NCBI RefSeq assembly: GCF_901709675.1
Contig: NC_051093.1
Span: 1,918,553 to 1,982,552 of the forward strand
Direction: 5' to 3'
Length of the DNA stretch: 64,000 bases
Source: Syngnathus acus
Taxonomy: Eukaryota > Chordata > Actinopteri > Syngnathiformes > Syngnathidae
The position numbers and the translations under genes are program-made. This document shows, in pieces, positions 1-20,699 of the stretch (position 1 is its first letter; each line of letters begins with the position of its first letter). The notes beneath the pieces were generated by a model. It saw only the letters and a list, made by a program, of their open reading frames with translations, did not search any database and had not been told where the DNA came from.

Positions 1-3000
1 GGCACTCTAGGTGTTCAGGGAGGAGGAGGCAGCGGCGTCAGCGGCCCGGGGGAGCTTGTCAGCTGGGAGCCTTTTGGACACTTGCCTGCATGCAGAGAGA
101 GCGAAAGATGAGCAATGTCATTTTGATTTTCAAATCAATTACTTTATTAGTAAGTTTCCCAAATTAACTTGCCAAATAAATGACCTTCCAAAACGTCAAT
201 TAACCATCAAATAAAGCATTGCATGTGACGCACCACCGAAGATTTCTATAAACGAGCCTTGCACGTCACCTGCATCTTTATTCGAGTAAATCTGGATTTG
301 ATCTGTCTTTTTCTTCGAGCGAGACGCTGGAGGGAGGAGTTGTGAGACCACCTGCAACATTATATATTGCCTTGGCCTGAGCACAAAAAGAGTGACAGCA
401 AATTCCAATCAATATCTTCCCAGAAAAAGCGTCTTCACGCTATTTTAAAAACAGACGCCACGCAGGCCACATTTTGCATAGCGCCGCTCGATATGATGTG
501 AGCGACTGAGGCGGCTTTTGCATGAAGGCGATAGGCGATTGTGCTGTGAATGAAAATAAATGAGGAGGAGGAAGAGGAGGAGGCATTCATTCTCCTCCCA
601 TTCAACCTGCTCCTGCTTGACTGACAGCTGAACAGCCAGGCTTTTATAATAATGAAAATAATGGCATGAACGCATGCGCACTGACGGCCAGTACGCACAC
701 CTGCTTTCAGTCGCTTCGCAAGTGCGCATTTGGCAGCCAAGATGACGCGCATGCGCACGGGGGGGGGCAATTGATTTGGCGTTTAATTTCCCTCCCAGGC
801 GCTCTTGACGGAGGCGCCCTCGTCCGACCTTGAAGACGCACGCCAGAGGTCACGTCTCGCGCAAGCGCATCACCCCCCACCCCCTCATGCGCTTCTCTTC
901 CTCAAACGACCGCTTTCCATCTGCCTGCTAATTATAGACAAAATGCGGCGCTTCCTAAATTTAGCTGCGGCTGCGAAATAGTGCGCCGTACATGAATAAT
1001 TCATGAGCTGAGACACAGAGCCCGCCCGTTCCCGCCCGCTCCCGCTGGCACGTTTATTGCCGCCGTGTTGCACGGCACACTCACATCAGGCCTGGTACAA
1101 GAGATTCAAAATAAAAGAAAGGAGCAATAAATTGTGAGTTTATGCCAAATCTGAAATCACCAACATGGAGATGAGATGCGTGACGTGAGCGCTTGGTTTG
1201 CCTCAGTGGGACGCGTTTGTTTTGATGCAAAAATTGCCGGCAGGCAGCTCTGACACGAACCAAGCGAGGTTGAAGCGGTCGGGCCGCGAGGGAAGGCAGT
1301 ATGCCTTTGAACGCTCCTCTCATCTCATCTCATCTTGCCTCTGGACGGGCCCACGACGTAAGACAACATGTCTGATGACGTCACGCTGATTGACTTTCAA
1401 ACTGGTCTCATTTCAAAACGTTTTCTTCTCCTTAAAGAAATACTGTCAAGGGAATTCTCATAAAACGCTTGGAACCTGCACGGGCCATGTTTTCTCCAAT
1501 TTTGACCTTCTCAACTGTCGTGCAAGTTTGGAAATACACAAGCGTCTTGAGATACCAGAGACCATGCTGACATTTTACTAGCTGTTGATGTTTTTGTCTG
1601 TTTGCTTGCTTGAGAACAAGCGTTCTACTATCACAATTTTCATGCATGCTACTTTTTCACGTGGCTGCTAATTGGCGCGTTTTGTATTCAGCGCAGGTAC
1701 ACTGACTGATGTGCGTCGGCGTCGTCCAAGTTCACCGAAGGGCCACGTAGCCTTTGAGGTGGCCGGGGACGTGCACGCGTGCGTGCGTGAGTAAGGGTCG
1801 TGGAGAAACTAAACTCACACGCGCACGCACTCTACCTCGGATCAATGGAAGGCAAGGGAGGGGTCTATGTGTGGGTGGGAGGGATGTTGCCATAGCGACC
1901 AGGGGGGCAGTGATGTTACCAGGCAGGAAAGGCTCTCTTTGACTGACGCGGATGGTCAAAAGTGCAATAGGCTACTTCCTTCTCATTATCATTGCAATAT
2001 AAAGATTAGCCTGAGATTACCAATATTAAAGGATGTATATGACGTCACAGGAAACAAAATAAAGTCATGCTGAGAAACATGAGGAAATCAGCACAACGCA
2101 CAAATAAATAAATAATCACCAACAACGTCAGTTGTGGGTTGTGATTGGAAAAGCTTGAAGCAGGACAATACGTACTCCCACTTAGCGACGTTTTTTAGAT
2201 AATAATTTTTCTAATGCCCGGTTTCCATAAGGAACAACGATGTACAAGCGCTCTCTGCTGGTGAAGATTGACAGGACACGCAGCCGCTTTGGTTCAGGAC
2301 CACGGACAGCAGCCGTCAAGCTCTTCAGCGGGCAGCGCCCACTGAACCTAAATATCAACATTTTAAATGACTTTTCTTGCCAGTTGGGAGTTTGTGTGAC
2401 ATATTAAGACGTTTAAAATACATAACAGAAATTTTAAAGTATGTAGTAAAAGACGTTTTGATATAATGGGGGGAAAAAAATCACATTTGGGAAAGAATTG
2501 GACAACAAAGACCGCATTCACCTCCTGGAGAAGACATTTTGAAAGCGGGATCTTGGAAAAGTTCTGCATTTGCTAGCAACTGTTTAAATTTGTCACTTTT
2601 GGGTCTCTGTGATTTTCTAATGTTCAAATACACACATTTGAAATAGGTTTTGGGGCGGCATTTTGAATATAATACAGTACGCTTCAGCCTGATTAACAAT
2701 GTAGATTTCTAATAATTCATAGTTGTACATATAAATCACTGTATTCGACGTTTGAGGAAATTTCAGGATTAATTTAAAGTGTATTCTCTACAAGTCAACT
2801 TAATTTGAACTAACAATACATTTATGACGTGATTGCGCACTTCCATGAACTTACCTGCAAACCCCCCCAAATGCCACTGGGTGGTTTCTCTTTTTTATTT
2901 GGATTGCACACTTGAGTAAACAGATCGTCACAGTAACAATGCAATTGCAGAAAACAAGCCAATGACTGCGCAGCGATGCTTGTTAGCGCAACAAAGTACG

Positions 3001-3787
3001 TTTTTGTATATACAATGGGGGTGTTGTGGATTAAACCCTCAAAAGCGCAGCCCCCCCCCGTTATCATCCCCCTCTTAGCATTATGACGCTAACACGGCTA
3101 AGCGATGACCTCACCAAGAAATACTCCTTTGCACTCTTCACGTAACTGGCACACAAACTGCAACTTTTTTTGGTATCAAATAATTTCATGAGGAAGTCTC
3201 AGTTTTGCATGTGAAAATCGGATTTGAAGTGCAAATCAAACAAATAATTGGAATTCTTACTGCACAAGTGGTTGAAGGTGAATCAATGTTACATTTCATT
3301 GTAATCCTGCAAAATAAGACAGCAAATACAATCTTGTTCACTCGAGACTTTCTGGGCCACCATCGTTGTCAGCATATACACTTGAATCTTTCTCAAATAT
3401 CTTTTTTCCCCTTACGTGTTAATTATACACATATTTGGCTACTTGTGGGTGGGGCCGACCCCCTGCGAATAGTGGTGATGGACAACACGGTAAATAAACA
3501 AGCAGTTTAAATAGATTGATCCTTCTTGTGATCGGAATGGCAATCGGTTATTGTGTTTTGTTCTCCAAATTCACCGATTGGTGATCGTCTCCAAAATCTC
3601 GATCGTAAAACATAACAGACACGGGCCGAGGGATCTCGGGCGTGATCAAACCAAATGTTTGTCAAGGCTGTTGGCGTATCCGTAAGCTCCGTCTCTTGCA
3701 CAAACAACAGAGGCATCGAGGAATTCACTGAATTCAGCCTGCTACGGAAAGTGTAATTGGTCCCGCATCTGGCGCCGGTGGCCCTCA
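1..3787. other. gene-free region downstream of fam20c
   Basis: No open reading frame here resembles a known protein, and the ORFs present are short and lack recognisable motifs. The stretch holds a GGA/GAA-rich tract near 560-600, a G-run near 760 and a C-run near 3050-3060. The proximal part (about 2890-3787) should include the fam20c 3' untranslated region. A possible minus-strand polyadenylation signal (AATAAA, read as TTTATT on the plus strand) lies at 2894-2899, about 890 bases beyond the stop codon, but I cannot prove it is used. Confidence 0.5.
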
Positions 3788-12572
<8,785 letters not shown>

Positions 12573-13150
12573 CTTTTGTTGCTTGGCTCCACTCTACGCA
12601 AGTCGAGCTTCACGCGCACCTGCCACTGGCGTTCCTTGCTCGGGTTAAAAAGAAAAGTCCATCGTGTTTTTTGATATAGAGCAGTCCAAGTAGTATGGGC
12701 GAATGATCCGAGACATCATGACGCCCGCGCGGCCACATCTGTGATCTTAATCTACGGCACGAGTAAAGTCTTAATGTGCCATCATACAAACATAGATACA
12801 GTCCACGAAACAAAATAATCCCGTGAAAAATAAAAAAAAGGAGGGTGATATTCCGAGTAAGTGAGAGCCAATCCGCACGGAATGCTGAGTTTCGCTGAAT
12901 TCAGCGAGGCGTCGAGCGGCCGACAGGTGCGAGCAGAAGCATCCCCGCCAGCGTTGGAGGTCCTCCCGCTGCCTTGTCTCCCTTCCAACTGTGCATCCTC
13001 CGTGGATGTGTGCAAAAACGCGACCGGAACCCCGCGGAGGAGTCCAGCCTCGGTGGCGTCATGAGGAAGCGATTGGCTGCACATGCAAGCGGCGCCTGCG
13101 TGTGACACGCACGTCTTGCTCCCACATAGCAAAGGCCGCAAGACCGTCAG
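12573..13150 (-). promoter_or_regulatory. presumed fam20c promoter and 5' UTR
   Basis: This stretch lies immediately upstream of the fam20c start codon and is moderately rich in CpG, as is coding exon 1. I see no convincing TATA box. The transcription start and any non-coding upstream exon cannot be placed from sequence alone. Confidence 0.4.
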
Positions 13151-13169
13151 CTGCCGCTAGGGGGCGCTA
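13151..13169 (+). promoter_or_regulatory. CTCF-like motif upstream of fam20c
   Basis: The sequence GCCGCTAGGGGGCGCTA matches the vertebrate CTCF core (CCASYAGRKGGCR), with one difference at the third core base. It lies about 580 bp upstream of the fam20c start, between fam20c and the PIM-like kinase gene. The GGGGGCG of the motif also pairs with CGCCCCC a few bases downstream. Binding is inferred from the motif only. Confidence 0.4.
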
Positions 13170-13424
13170 AAACGCCCCCATCCACGCCATTGATTTATTG
13201 ATTACAGTACACACACAGTCTTTATTTATAGTATAGCAAAGTGCACGTACTTAAACGAATGCCACCGTATCTCTGTGTAATGACCACAAACAGGTTTTAA
13301 AGTAACTTGGGAGAGAAACTCGGCCGATGTCTGCCATGCTCTAACTGCTGTGAAAATACGAGTGAGACTCAAAAGAATCTTGGGTGATTTAATTTGGCCT
13401 GTCTATTAATAGCTCGATCAATTT

Positions 13425-14095
13425 CCATCCATCCATCCATCCATCCATCCATCCATCCATCCATCCATCCATCCATCCATCCATCCATCCATCCATCTTC
13501 TTCCGCTTATCCGAGGTCGGGTCGCGGGGGCAGCAGCTTTAAGAGGGACTCCCTGACTTCCCTCTCCCCAGCCACTTCATCCAGCTCATCCCGGGGGATC
13601 CCAAGGCGTTCCCAGGCCAGCTGAGAGACATAGCGCGTCCTGGGTCGTCCCCGGGGTCTCCTACCGGTGGGACATGCCCGGAACACCTCCCCAGGGAGGC
13701 GTCCAGGAGGCATCCTGATGAGATGCCCGAGCCACCTCATCTAGCTCCTCTCAACGTGGAGGAGTAGCGACTCTACTCCGAGTCTCTCCTGGATGACCGA
13801 GCTTCTCACCCTATCTCTAAGGGAGAGCCCGGACACCCTGCGGAGGAAACTCATTTCGGCCGCTTGTATCCGGGATCTCGTTCTTTCGGTCATGACCCAT
13901 AGCTCGTGACCATAGGTGAGGGTAGGAGCGTAAATCGACCGGTAAATTGAGAGCTTTGCCTTTTGGCTCAGCTCTCTCTTCACCACGACGGACCAGTACA
14001 GAGTCTGCCGACGCTACACCGATCCGCCTGTCGATCTCGCGCTCCATCCTCCGCTCACTCGTGAACAAGACCCCAAGATACTTGAACTCCTCCAC
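13425..14095 (-). mobile_element. Rex3-like (RTE clade) LINE, 5'-truncated and decayed
   Basis: The minus strand encodes the end of a non-LTR reverse transcriptase (EEFKYLGVLFTSE, YAPTLTYGHELWVMTE, MRWLGHLIRMPPGRLPGE) and closes with a GATG-type tail, seen on the plus strand as (CATC)n at 13425-13497. Compared with the copy at 28910-29907 it lacks about 9 bases after AGAGACATAG and 8-9 bases after GTACAGAGTC, and carries a TAG in the RT frame near 13741. It is therefore dead. Homology stops near 14095. I could not find a clean target-site duplication. Confidence 0.88.
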
Positions 14096-16595
14096 TCTAT
14101 CAGTTTTAATTTTTCAATTATCCAGTCCTCGTGTCGCAATGGTTTGGATTCTTATTCAAATATGGACACAGACTGACTTGCAAGTAACGACACCAGACCG
14201 CTTACGGCAGAGTAAAATAAAATTAAACAAAAATGAAATTAAATTCTGACTTAATTTGATTTAATTCAGTGATCTTTTCACGTACCACTAGAGGGAGCCT
14301 TTGTACCCCGAGTGGTATTGCTACCACACTTTGAGAATTAGCCCGGGCGCACGCTGCGAATTAAATTTAAAAGTAAAATAGACTTGATTACATTTTTTAG
14401 TTTCAATTACTGGCTGGCGGGATTTGAAATTGGAATGTGCCCACTACATTAATATCGCAGCCCAAAGTCTTCTTCACACACGAGATGAATTTTCAATAGC
14501 AAAGCGTCAGACAAGGTGTCTCGGTGTTTGACTTTGCCAATTGCAGCGAGACGCAGTTTTGGAATAATGAGACGGGTTAGTTGCGACGCGGTGCGACAGC
14601 CCCGCTGCGTTGATCGCATTATCGAGCTTTTCAATGAGGTGCAAGCGGAGGGTGACCTTCAAAGCTGAGACCGCCCAGACATCCCGCAAGCGCACTTTTT
14701 GGCACAATTCAATTGGTTTTAATGACCCGCAAGACACGGAAGTTGTCCGCAATTGGGGGTGATAACATCCAAGGGCGAATGACCGCGTTGTGCAAATGTG
14801 CAACAACAAGCTCCGAGCAGCGAGAGGGGCGACATGCAACAAACACGGTTGTCGGTGAGCCGGCCCGGCCGCGCTAATCTACTGTCACATTAGCGGCGTA
14901 GATGTCCGAGAGGGAAGCCTCGGGAGGTGAGATGCGGCTCGAGACCCCGAAAGTAACGCGCACGAGGGAATGAGCCGAAAGTCTCCCACGAGTCACTTTC
15001 AATATCGCGTCGTTTGGATATTCCCAAAAACAGTTGCCGCATTGGTCTTGTTTTTCAAATCCAACGAGGACACGCAGAAGCGAGCTTTCTCTTCACATTG
15101 ATACCAAAACCTTTGCCAAAAGCTGACCTCATTGTGGCGTGGTGAGTTTTCGTACTATAAAAACAAAATTGAATCTAGTTAAGGGTTAGCATTGTCAGCT
15201 GTAAATGACAACATATAGTGAAATTCACATTGCGGAAGATTTTAGAGGTCAAACTTCACAGCAAAATAGGCAAATAACTCCAAAAGTCGATTTGTTAGAG
15301 AAATGAAAACATTTTAAAAAAAAACATGAGGCCAGCTCACATAAGAAAATGACTGTTGAGGAGTCAGGCTTCGTGATCTTGCCGTGAGGGCCTGTGGCCA
15401 CATTGCTTTGCTGTTGTGGCTTCAGTCCACCATTTTGGAAGTGAGCCTTGCCAACAGTCAGCAAATACGTCTTCAACCATCCCACACTGCGGCAACGCAG
15501 AGGTGACAATGTCCCTGCTTGGTTGTGATGACCCGGCAGCCTCGCGTGGCAGGTTAGCGTGACACATGAAAGCAAATGGTACAATCACGCCGTGGAAACT
15601 ACAAAAAAAAAGCTGACCAGCCTTCAAAATTGGGGAGAGCAAAGGTTTAATTATAGCTGCCACTTTCCCCGCTAAAACATTTCCTCTGATGAGACAAAAT
15701 GATCATTATTGATTATAGCGGCAAAAGAGTCACGTTTATTTGAAGTGGAATCGCTGGCAAAGCCGCTTGCTTCTTCTCACGATGCGGCTTCGGTAGTCAC
15801 GGCTGCCACCGACAAGCTTGTGTTGTGCAAAATGTTTAGCACTTGAAGTGACGGCTCATCGTCAAATTTCAAAGAGCGAGTGACCCGCTCAGCTCAGCTC
15901 GCGTAAGCGTCACTTGAAATCGACTTTGCTCTCCACCCGGGAGAAAGAACAAGCAACCTCTTGCTCCTGCAATATGTACACTTTGCTGACTGGGCTCTTT
16001 CTTTCAAATTTCACATTCAACACTTCACTTCAACATAACGCCAGGATGAAAAATATAAAGACTAAAGAAAACAAAAACAAACTGTGAATCTGATGTAACA
16101 GTCAAGGTTGCGTTTATTTTAGTTTGTTTTTGAGTGAGTGACCCCGCACAGCCTTCAAGTTACGCAACGGCCGGCGGTCACAGGGCAGACAGAAAGTTAT
16201 GCTGCCCTCATGTCACCGGGGTCATCATTTTGTAAACATTCCTTTTTTTTTTTTGGTCAGAGGGTAACTCAGGACAACAGTCACAAGGGAATGTGTTTCC
16301 ACCACCGCCGTATTGTTTGTTTTGCTGCTGTGCAGACTTCAACGCTTGGATGAGATCGCCTCATACTCTCAGCTGGGGGGTGGATTCACACATGAGCTTT
16401 GAGCTACACTTTTGTAGATTAGGTGCATTAAAAAAATATTTTGCATTAACGGTTGTATTAACATAAAACAAACATGTTTTAATTTAAGACGGCCATGTTA
16501 TATTGACTTCAGCTAACTTCATGCTAACAGACAATGCAAAACATTATAGACTGGCTAGTCAGCAGGTATTTGAACACAAAAGGTGCGTCAACACA
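14096..16595. other. intergenic, nothing recognised
   Basis: The stretch carries no credible coding region. It includes a CCACTAGAGGGAGC string near 14286, which resembles a CTCF core, and is otherwise unremarkable single-copy-like sequence. Confidence 0.5.
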
Positions 16596-16983
16596 TGTGG
16601 ACAGACATCCATCCATCCATTTTCTGAACCGCTTAGTCCCCACGGGGGTTGCGGGTGTGCTGGAGCCTATCCCAGCTGTCATCGGGCAGTAGGCGGGGGA
16701 CACCCTGAACCGGTTGCCAGCCAATCGCAGGGCACACAGAGACAAACAACCATTTGCACTCGCACTCAAACCTAGGGACAATTTGGAGTCTTCAATCGGC
16801 CTACCAAGCATGTTTTTGGGATGTGGGAGGAAACCGGAGTGCCCGGAGAAAACCCACGCGGGCCCGGGGAGAACATGCAAACTCCACACAGGGAGGGCCG
16901 GAGGTGGAATCGAACCCGCACCCTCCTAACTGTGAGGCGGACGTGCTACCCAGTGCGCCACCGAGCCGCCTTGTGGACAGACA
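16596..16983 (-). mobile_element. tRNA-derived SINE with GATG-type tail and 12-bp TSD
   Basis: The element occupies 16608-16971. Read on the minus strand, it starts with a tRNA-like head (GGCGGCTCGGTGGCGCACTG; B-box GGTTCGATTCC) and continues through a body found very widely in fish genomes. It ends CGGTTCAGAAAATGGATGG, a 3' end like that of RTE-type LINEs. The 12-base duplication TGTGGACAGACA is exact at 16596-16607 and 16972-16983, so both ends are certain and the insertion is fairly recent. A fragment of the same family lies near 58612-58665. Confidence 0.93.
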
Positions 16984-17488
16984 ATATACTAATAATATTT
17001 ACAGGCATATATTCTTTATCCTCTGCAACAAAGACAATGATTGAAGATATTGAGACTCATTTGTATCCACACGACTGCATTGTAGTGCATAGTGCATTTT
17101 TTGGGTAAATCACAAAATCCACCCACCCTGTTTAGAAATGATGTAACTCCTTATTAATATTTGTATTTGTTCAAACCATTATGCAGGTGTCAGTGATAAC
17201 GGCTTCCAAATACGGCTTCTGACTGAATCTTATGTAACTGGCTCATCATTCTTTATGTTGTCATCATCGGTTTTAAGCCAGGGCAATTAGCACGTGACTT
17301 TATTTGCCTTTGATGACATCACCCTGGACTTGGCGTGACACTGATGCCATTGTTTTGACGCTGAAGAATGGAAGCCGTCCACTTCTACCATTACTGCACC
17401 TTCTTCTTATTGGACACAAAATTTTGCAAACTGATGACATTGCTGCCACTTCAACGTTATCCTCTCCTTGCCTGTGCCATGAAACAAC

Positions 17489-20336
17489 ATGGATGATGAC
17501 AGTCTACAAGATTTCGAGGCTGCATCCTCCGACGGCCGTTCGGGTGAGTTGTTACATCTTGTGAGTCTTCTGGAAAACCTCTTCTAAAAGTTGTTTATCT
17601 TCCACTGACAATTGTGCACAGGAAATTTCCATGAATCAAATCCATGATTTTGTGTCCATTCTAGAAAAGGGAGAAAAGACCTCCTTTGCGGAAGATTGTG
17701 CTGTGTCGACCCTAAAAAGAAAGGCCAGCAATGACGGCGCCCAAACCCCAAAGAGGCGCCGTGACATGATGCCAAGCACCAGTGAACAGAAAGAGCTCGC
17801 ATGGCACAGCCTTCACATGTCCGTCGATGGCGCGTCGAGGAGTGGCACCGGGACAAAGTTGAACCCTGAAGGAGAGGTCGAACAACCCGATGCGTCCGCG
17901 ATGGGTAGACCGGCCAAGGTGAGCACCAGAAAGTCCAACACGAGATCGGTGACTCTCAAGAACAAGTCTGAGAGCTCCAAGAAGGCCAACGCGAAAAAGA
18001 AAATGCAAAACATTGAAGCAGATTCCAGTCAGAAGAATCAGAGCAGCAAACCATCTGAAGGAAGCTTGAAGAGCAGAGCAAAGTCCGCCAAAGAAACGGA
18101 CACACTCACAATGAAGCAGAAAGGAAAACCAATCCAGGCCGGGCTGACTAAAGGGAGCAGGAGAACCAGGTTCAGCAGAAAAACTGAGACTCCCACAAAG
18201 AAAGCGAGGGCCAAACCAACTAGAGAGTCGTTAAAACCGGCACCGTCCAAAGGGAACGGGAGAAAGTCAAACATAAAACCACAGAAGAAGAAGGATAAAT
18301 ATGCCGAGGGTTCCGAGAAGGCTGTGCCACGAAGGACAAAGAGGAAATCGGAACCGAAAGCCTTCGGAAAAAAGCCAAGGAAACCGAGTGAAGGCCAAGT
18401 GAGAAGTACCTCGCCCAAAGCCACCAAGAGAAAGCCCAGCACAAAACCCAAGAAAACCGAAGAAGGCGCGCTGGTTAAAAGGACAAAAAAAAGATCGGGT
18501 CAACCGAGACACACCTTGGCAAAAAAGTCGAGGCATAAACCAACCGCGAAAAACACACCAGCCGTGGAAACCGATGGAAAGTCCGACTCTGTGCTAGCGA
18601 GCCTATCCAAGCAGGTGAGTAAAATCCCCAGTCAACTGTCTGTGGTCTTTTTCGGAGAGCCCAAGAAGGAGGCCAGTCCGGAGCCCGTGACCTCCATGGA
18701 GAGCAGCAGCGACGTGCCACCGGGCTCCACCGCCTCCCAACAGTCTACGACCAATCGAGGTAACCTCCCATTTGCATTTTGCCGATCCACGTTCAAAGCG
18801 AAGCTACGTCAGCGCTCGTGCCTCATCTCGGCAGCCTCGTTTGCACGCAAATATCAGCAAGTCAACAAACTCGGCGAAGGAGGCTTCGGATCCGTTTATG
18901 CTGGTTACAGGAAAAGCGACTGCTTGCCGGTGAGTCTCGATAACTCACCCAAAAAAAAAAAAAAATCAGCGCTTGGCGCGATCACCCACTAACGACGCTC
19001 CGATCCCTCAGGTGGCGATCAAATACATCCCCAAAGAGGTCAAACGGGTCCCGTTGGTGAGTACTTTGCCCGACTCCACCGACACGGACATTCATTTGAA
19101 CTTGGACACAAAAACTGAGGTCCGCAGGAATCTAATCTGGAAAAAGAAATGATTTGTAGATTAGAAAAAATAAAAGGACAGTTGGCTGGGGGGGATTAGA
19201 ATCCGGTCAAAGACTGGCAGTGTCACTCATCTAATCTTGCTAGAAGGACAATCTGACTTGTTTGGACATCTGGCCAGGGACCAGTTGGGTGGGGCAGGTT
19301 TAGATTCTTACTGAGAGGAATTACACAGTTGAGTGGATTGAGGTCAAAGAGGTCAAGACGTTCCTGAAAGTTGCCTTCCAGATTGAGTAAAAGTCCTACG
19401 AGTTGTCACGGCCATCATAAAAAAATGAATAGAACCGAATTCTCACTGAAACCTTTTTTTTTTTTTAATTGGCCAGAACATCAACGGGTTGAAGAAGGAC
19501 ATCCCCATCGAAGCGTTGCTCATGCTGCAAGCATCAATCAAGAAGAACTCAGACGGGACGTCTGCCGTCGTGTCGCTGTTGAACAAATACGATCTGGAGC
19601 ACCAGATTGTCCTGGTCATGGAGAGGCCCGTCCCGTCCGTAGACCTATTCACTTACATCACCAGATGTCGGATCGCCGCTCTGCCCGAGTGCGAGGCAAA
19701 GGTACGCAAGAGACACGCGATGCGGTTGCCGTCACGACTCCATGTTTGTGTCCGCCGGACAGAACATCATGAAGCAGCTGGTGGCGGCGGCCATCGACAT
19801 GCACGCGGTGGACGTGTTCCATCGAGACCTGAAGCAAGAAAATATCCTTCTGGAGGCCACGTCCGGCGTCCCTCGCGTGCGAATCATCGATTTCGGCTGC
19901 AGCTGCTTCGCCAGCAACGAGCCTTACCGGGACTACAACGGTATGACGCCCCACTCTTGCGTCTCCTTGGCTTCAGACGTTCATCTGGGTTCCTCGCAGG
20001 CACCTTGTGCTACGCTCCTCCGGAGTACGTTCTGAGACGGACGTACAGCGCCGGTCCTACCACCGTGTGGCATCTGGGCGCGCTTCTCTTTGAGCTGATG
20101 GCCGGAACCAAGCGATTTGACACCGTCATGTTCCTTTCCCAGATGCTGAGGCTAAATCGGGTTCTGTCTGAAGGTAGGATCCCACCATTCTCGTTTCTTC
20201 CTCGCAAACAACCGTCGCTTGAATTTTGGTGGCTCTTTGAGCAGAATGTGAAGATTTCTTGTGGAAATGCTTGAATTTGGATCCGGAGAAGCGGGCCACC
20301 CTGGAGCAGATGCAGCAGCACCCGTGGCTCATATGA
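17489..20336 (+). CDS. PIM-like serine/threonine kinase with lysine-rich N-terminal extension
   Basis: Exons are 17489-17543, 17665-18929, 19012-19056, 19477-19701, 19763-19940, 20000-20173 and 20245-20336. Phases agree and give 677 residues. The start MDDDSLQDFEAASSDGRS is preferred because its exon joins in frame at the CTAG acceptor (17661-17664); an internal ATG at 17631 is an alternative. Residues 19 to about 410 are rich in Lys, Arg and Ser with recurring KP-S/T-x-E-S-L-K-like units and a PKRRR stretch that could direct nuclear import. The kinase domain has GEGGFG (422-427), VAIK (Lys444), the PIM hinge ERPVPSVDLF, HRDLKQEN (Asp552), DFG (Asp573), CYAPPEY, VWHLG and a final HPWLI. PIM1-3 have about 310-335 residues, so the extension is unusual. 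An internal 75-bp segment (18760-18834) could be an extra intron, giving 652 residues. Catalytic residues are intact. The substrate is unknown. Confidence 0.88.
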
Positions 20337-20416
20337 GAGCGACACCCGCTCCCGTTTACATGACCCGGTTGGGTCATTCGGCAGGGGAAAAAGTTGAACC
20401 GATGGAAAAGGTGCAG

Positions 20417-20422
20417 AATAAA
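20417..20422 (+). terminator. possible polyadenylation signal of the PIM-like gene
   Basis: AATAAA lies 81 bases beyond the stop codon. A second AATAAA lies at 20661-20666. Either could be used, and the choice cannot be made without transcript data. Confidence 0.45.
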
Positions 20423-20660
20423 AGTAGAAAGCGCCAGCTGGCTCTGCCAATCCTGAAGAAATCCAGTTTAATCGCTTTGCTCGCAGGTTTGCTCACAACT
20501 GGAGCCACGAGGAAGCGTAGTAAAAAAAAGTGTTTTGATGGTGAGAGCCTCTCGTGACAAAGCTTCTTGTAAGCGACACTTCAGGCCTGTAGTTACACAA
20601 AGATGTCTTCTTAATTTGGGCCTCATTTGGGCTTTGATGGCAGCTACAAAATGTGACCAA

Positions 20661-20666
20661 AATAAA
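20661..20666 (+). terminator. alternative polyadenylation signal of the PIM-like gene
   Basis: A second AATAAA lies about 325 bases after the stop codon in an A/T-rich stretch and would give a longer 3' untranslated region. Confidence 0.4.
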
Positions 20667-20699
20667 ATTATTTTTGAAAATTATATTTTGAAAGATTTA

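Noticed and set aside
13425-13497. (CATC)n as an independent microsatellite or CRISPR-like array
   Set aside because: It is the expanded GATG tail of the adjoining Rex3-like LINE, with no spacers.
17631-17664. ATG at 17631 as start of the PIM-like kinase
   Set aside because: It would begin inside intron 1. The upstream exon 17489-17543 joins in frame to the CTAG acceptor at 17661-17664 and gives a more natural N-terminus. It remains a fallback if transcripts show otherwise.
17489-20336. PIM-like gene as a processed retrocopy
   Set aside because: At least six introns with GT-AG borders are present, so it is not a retrocopy.
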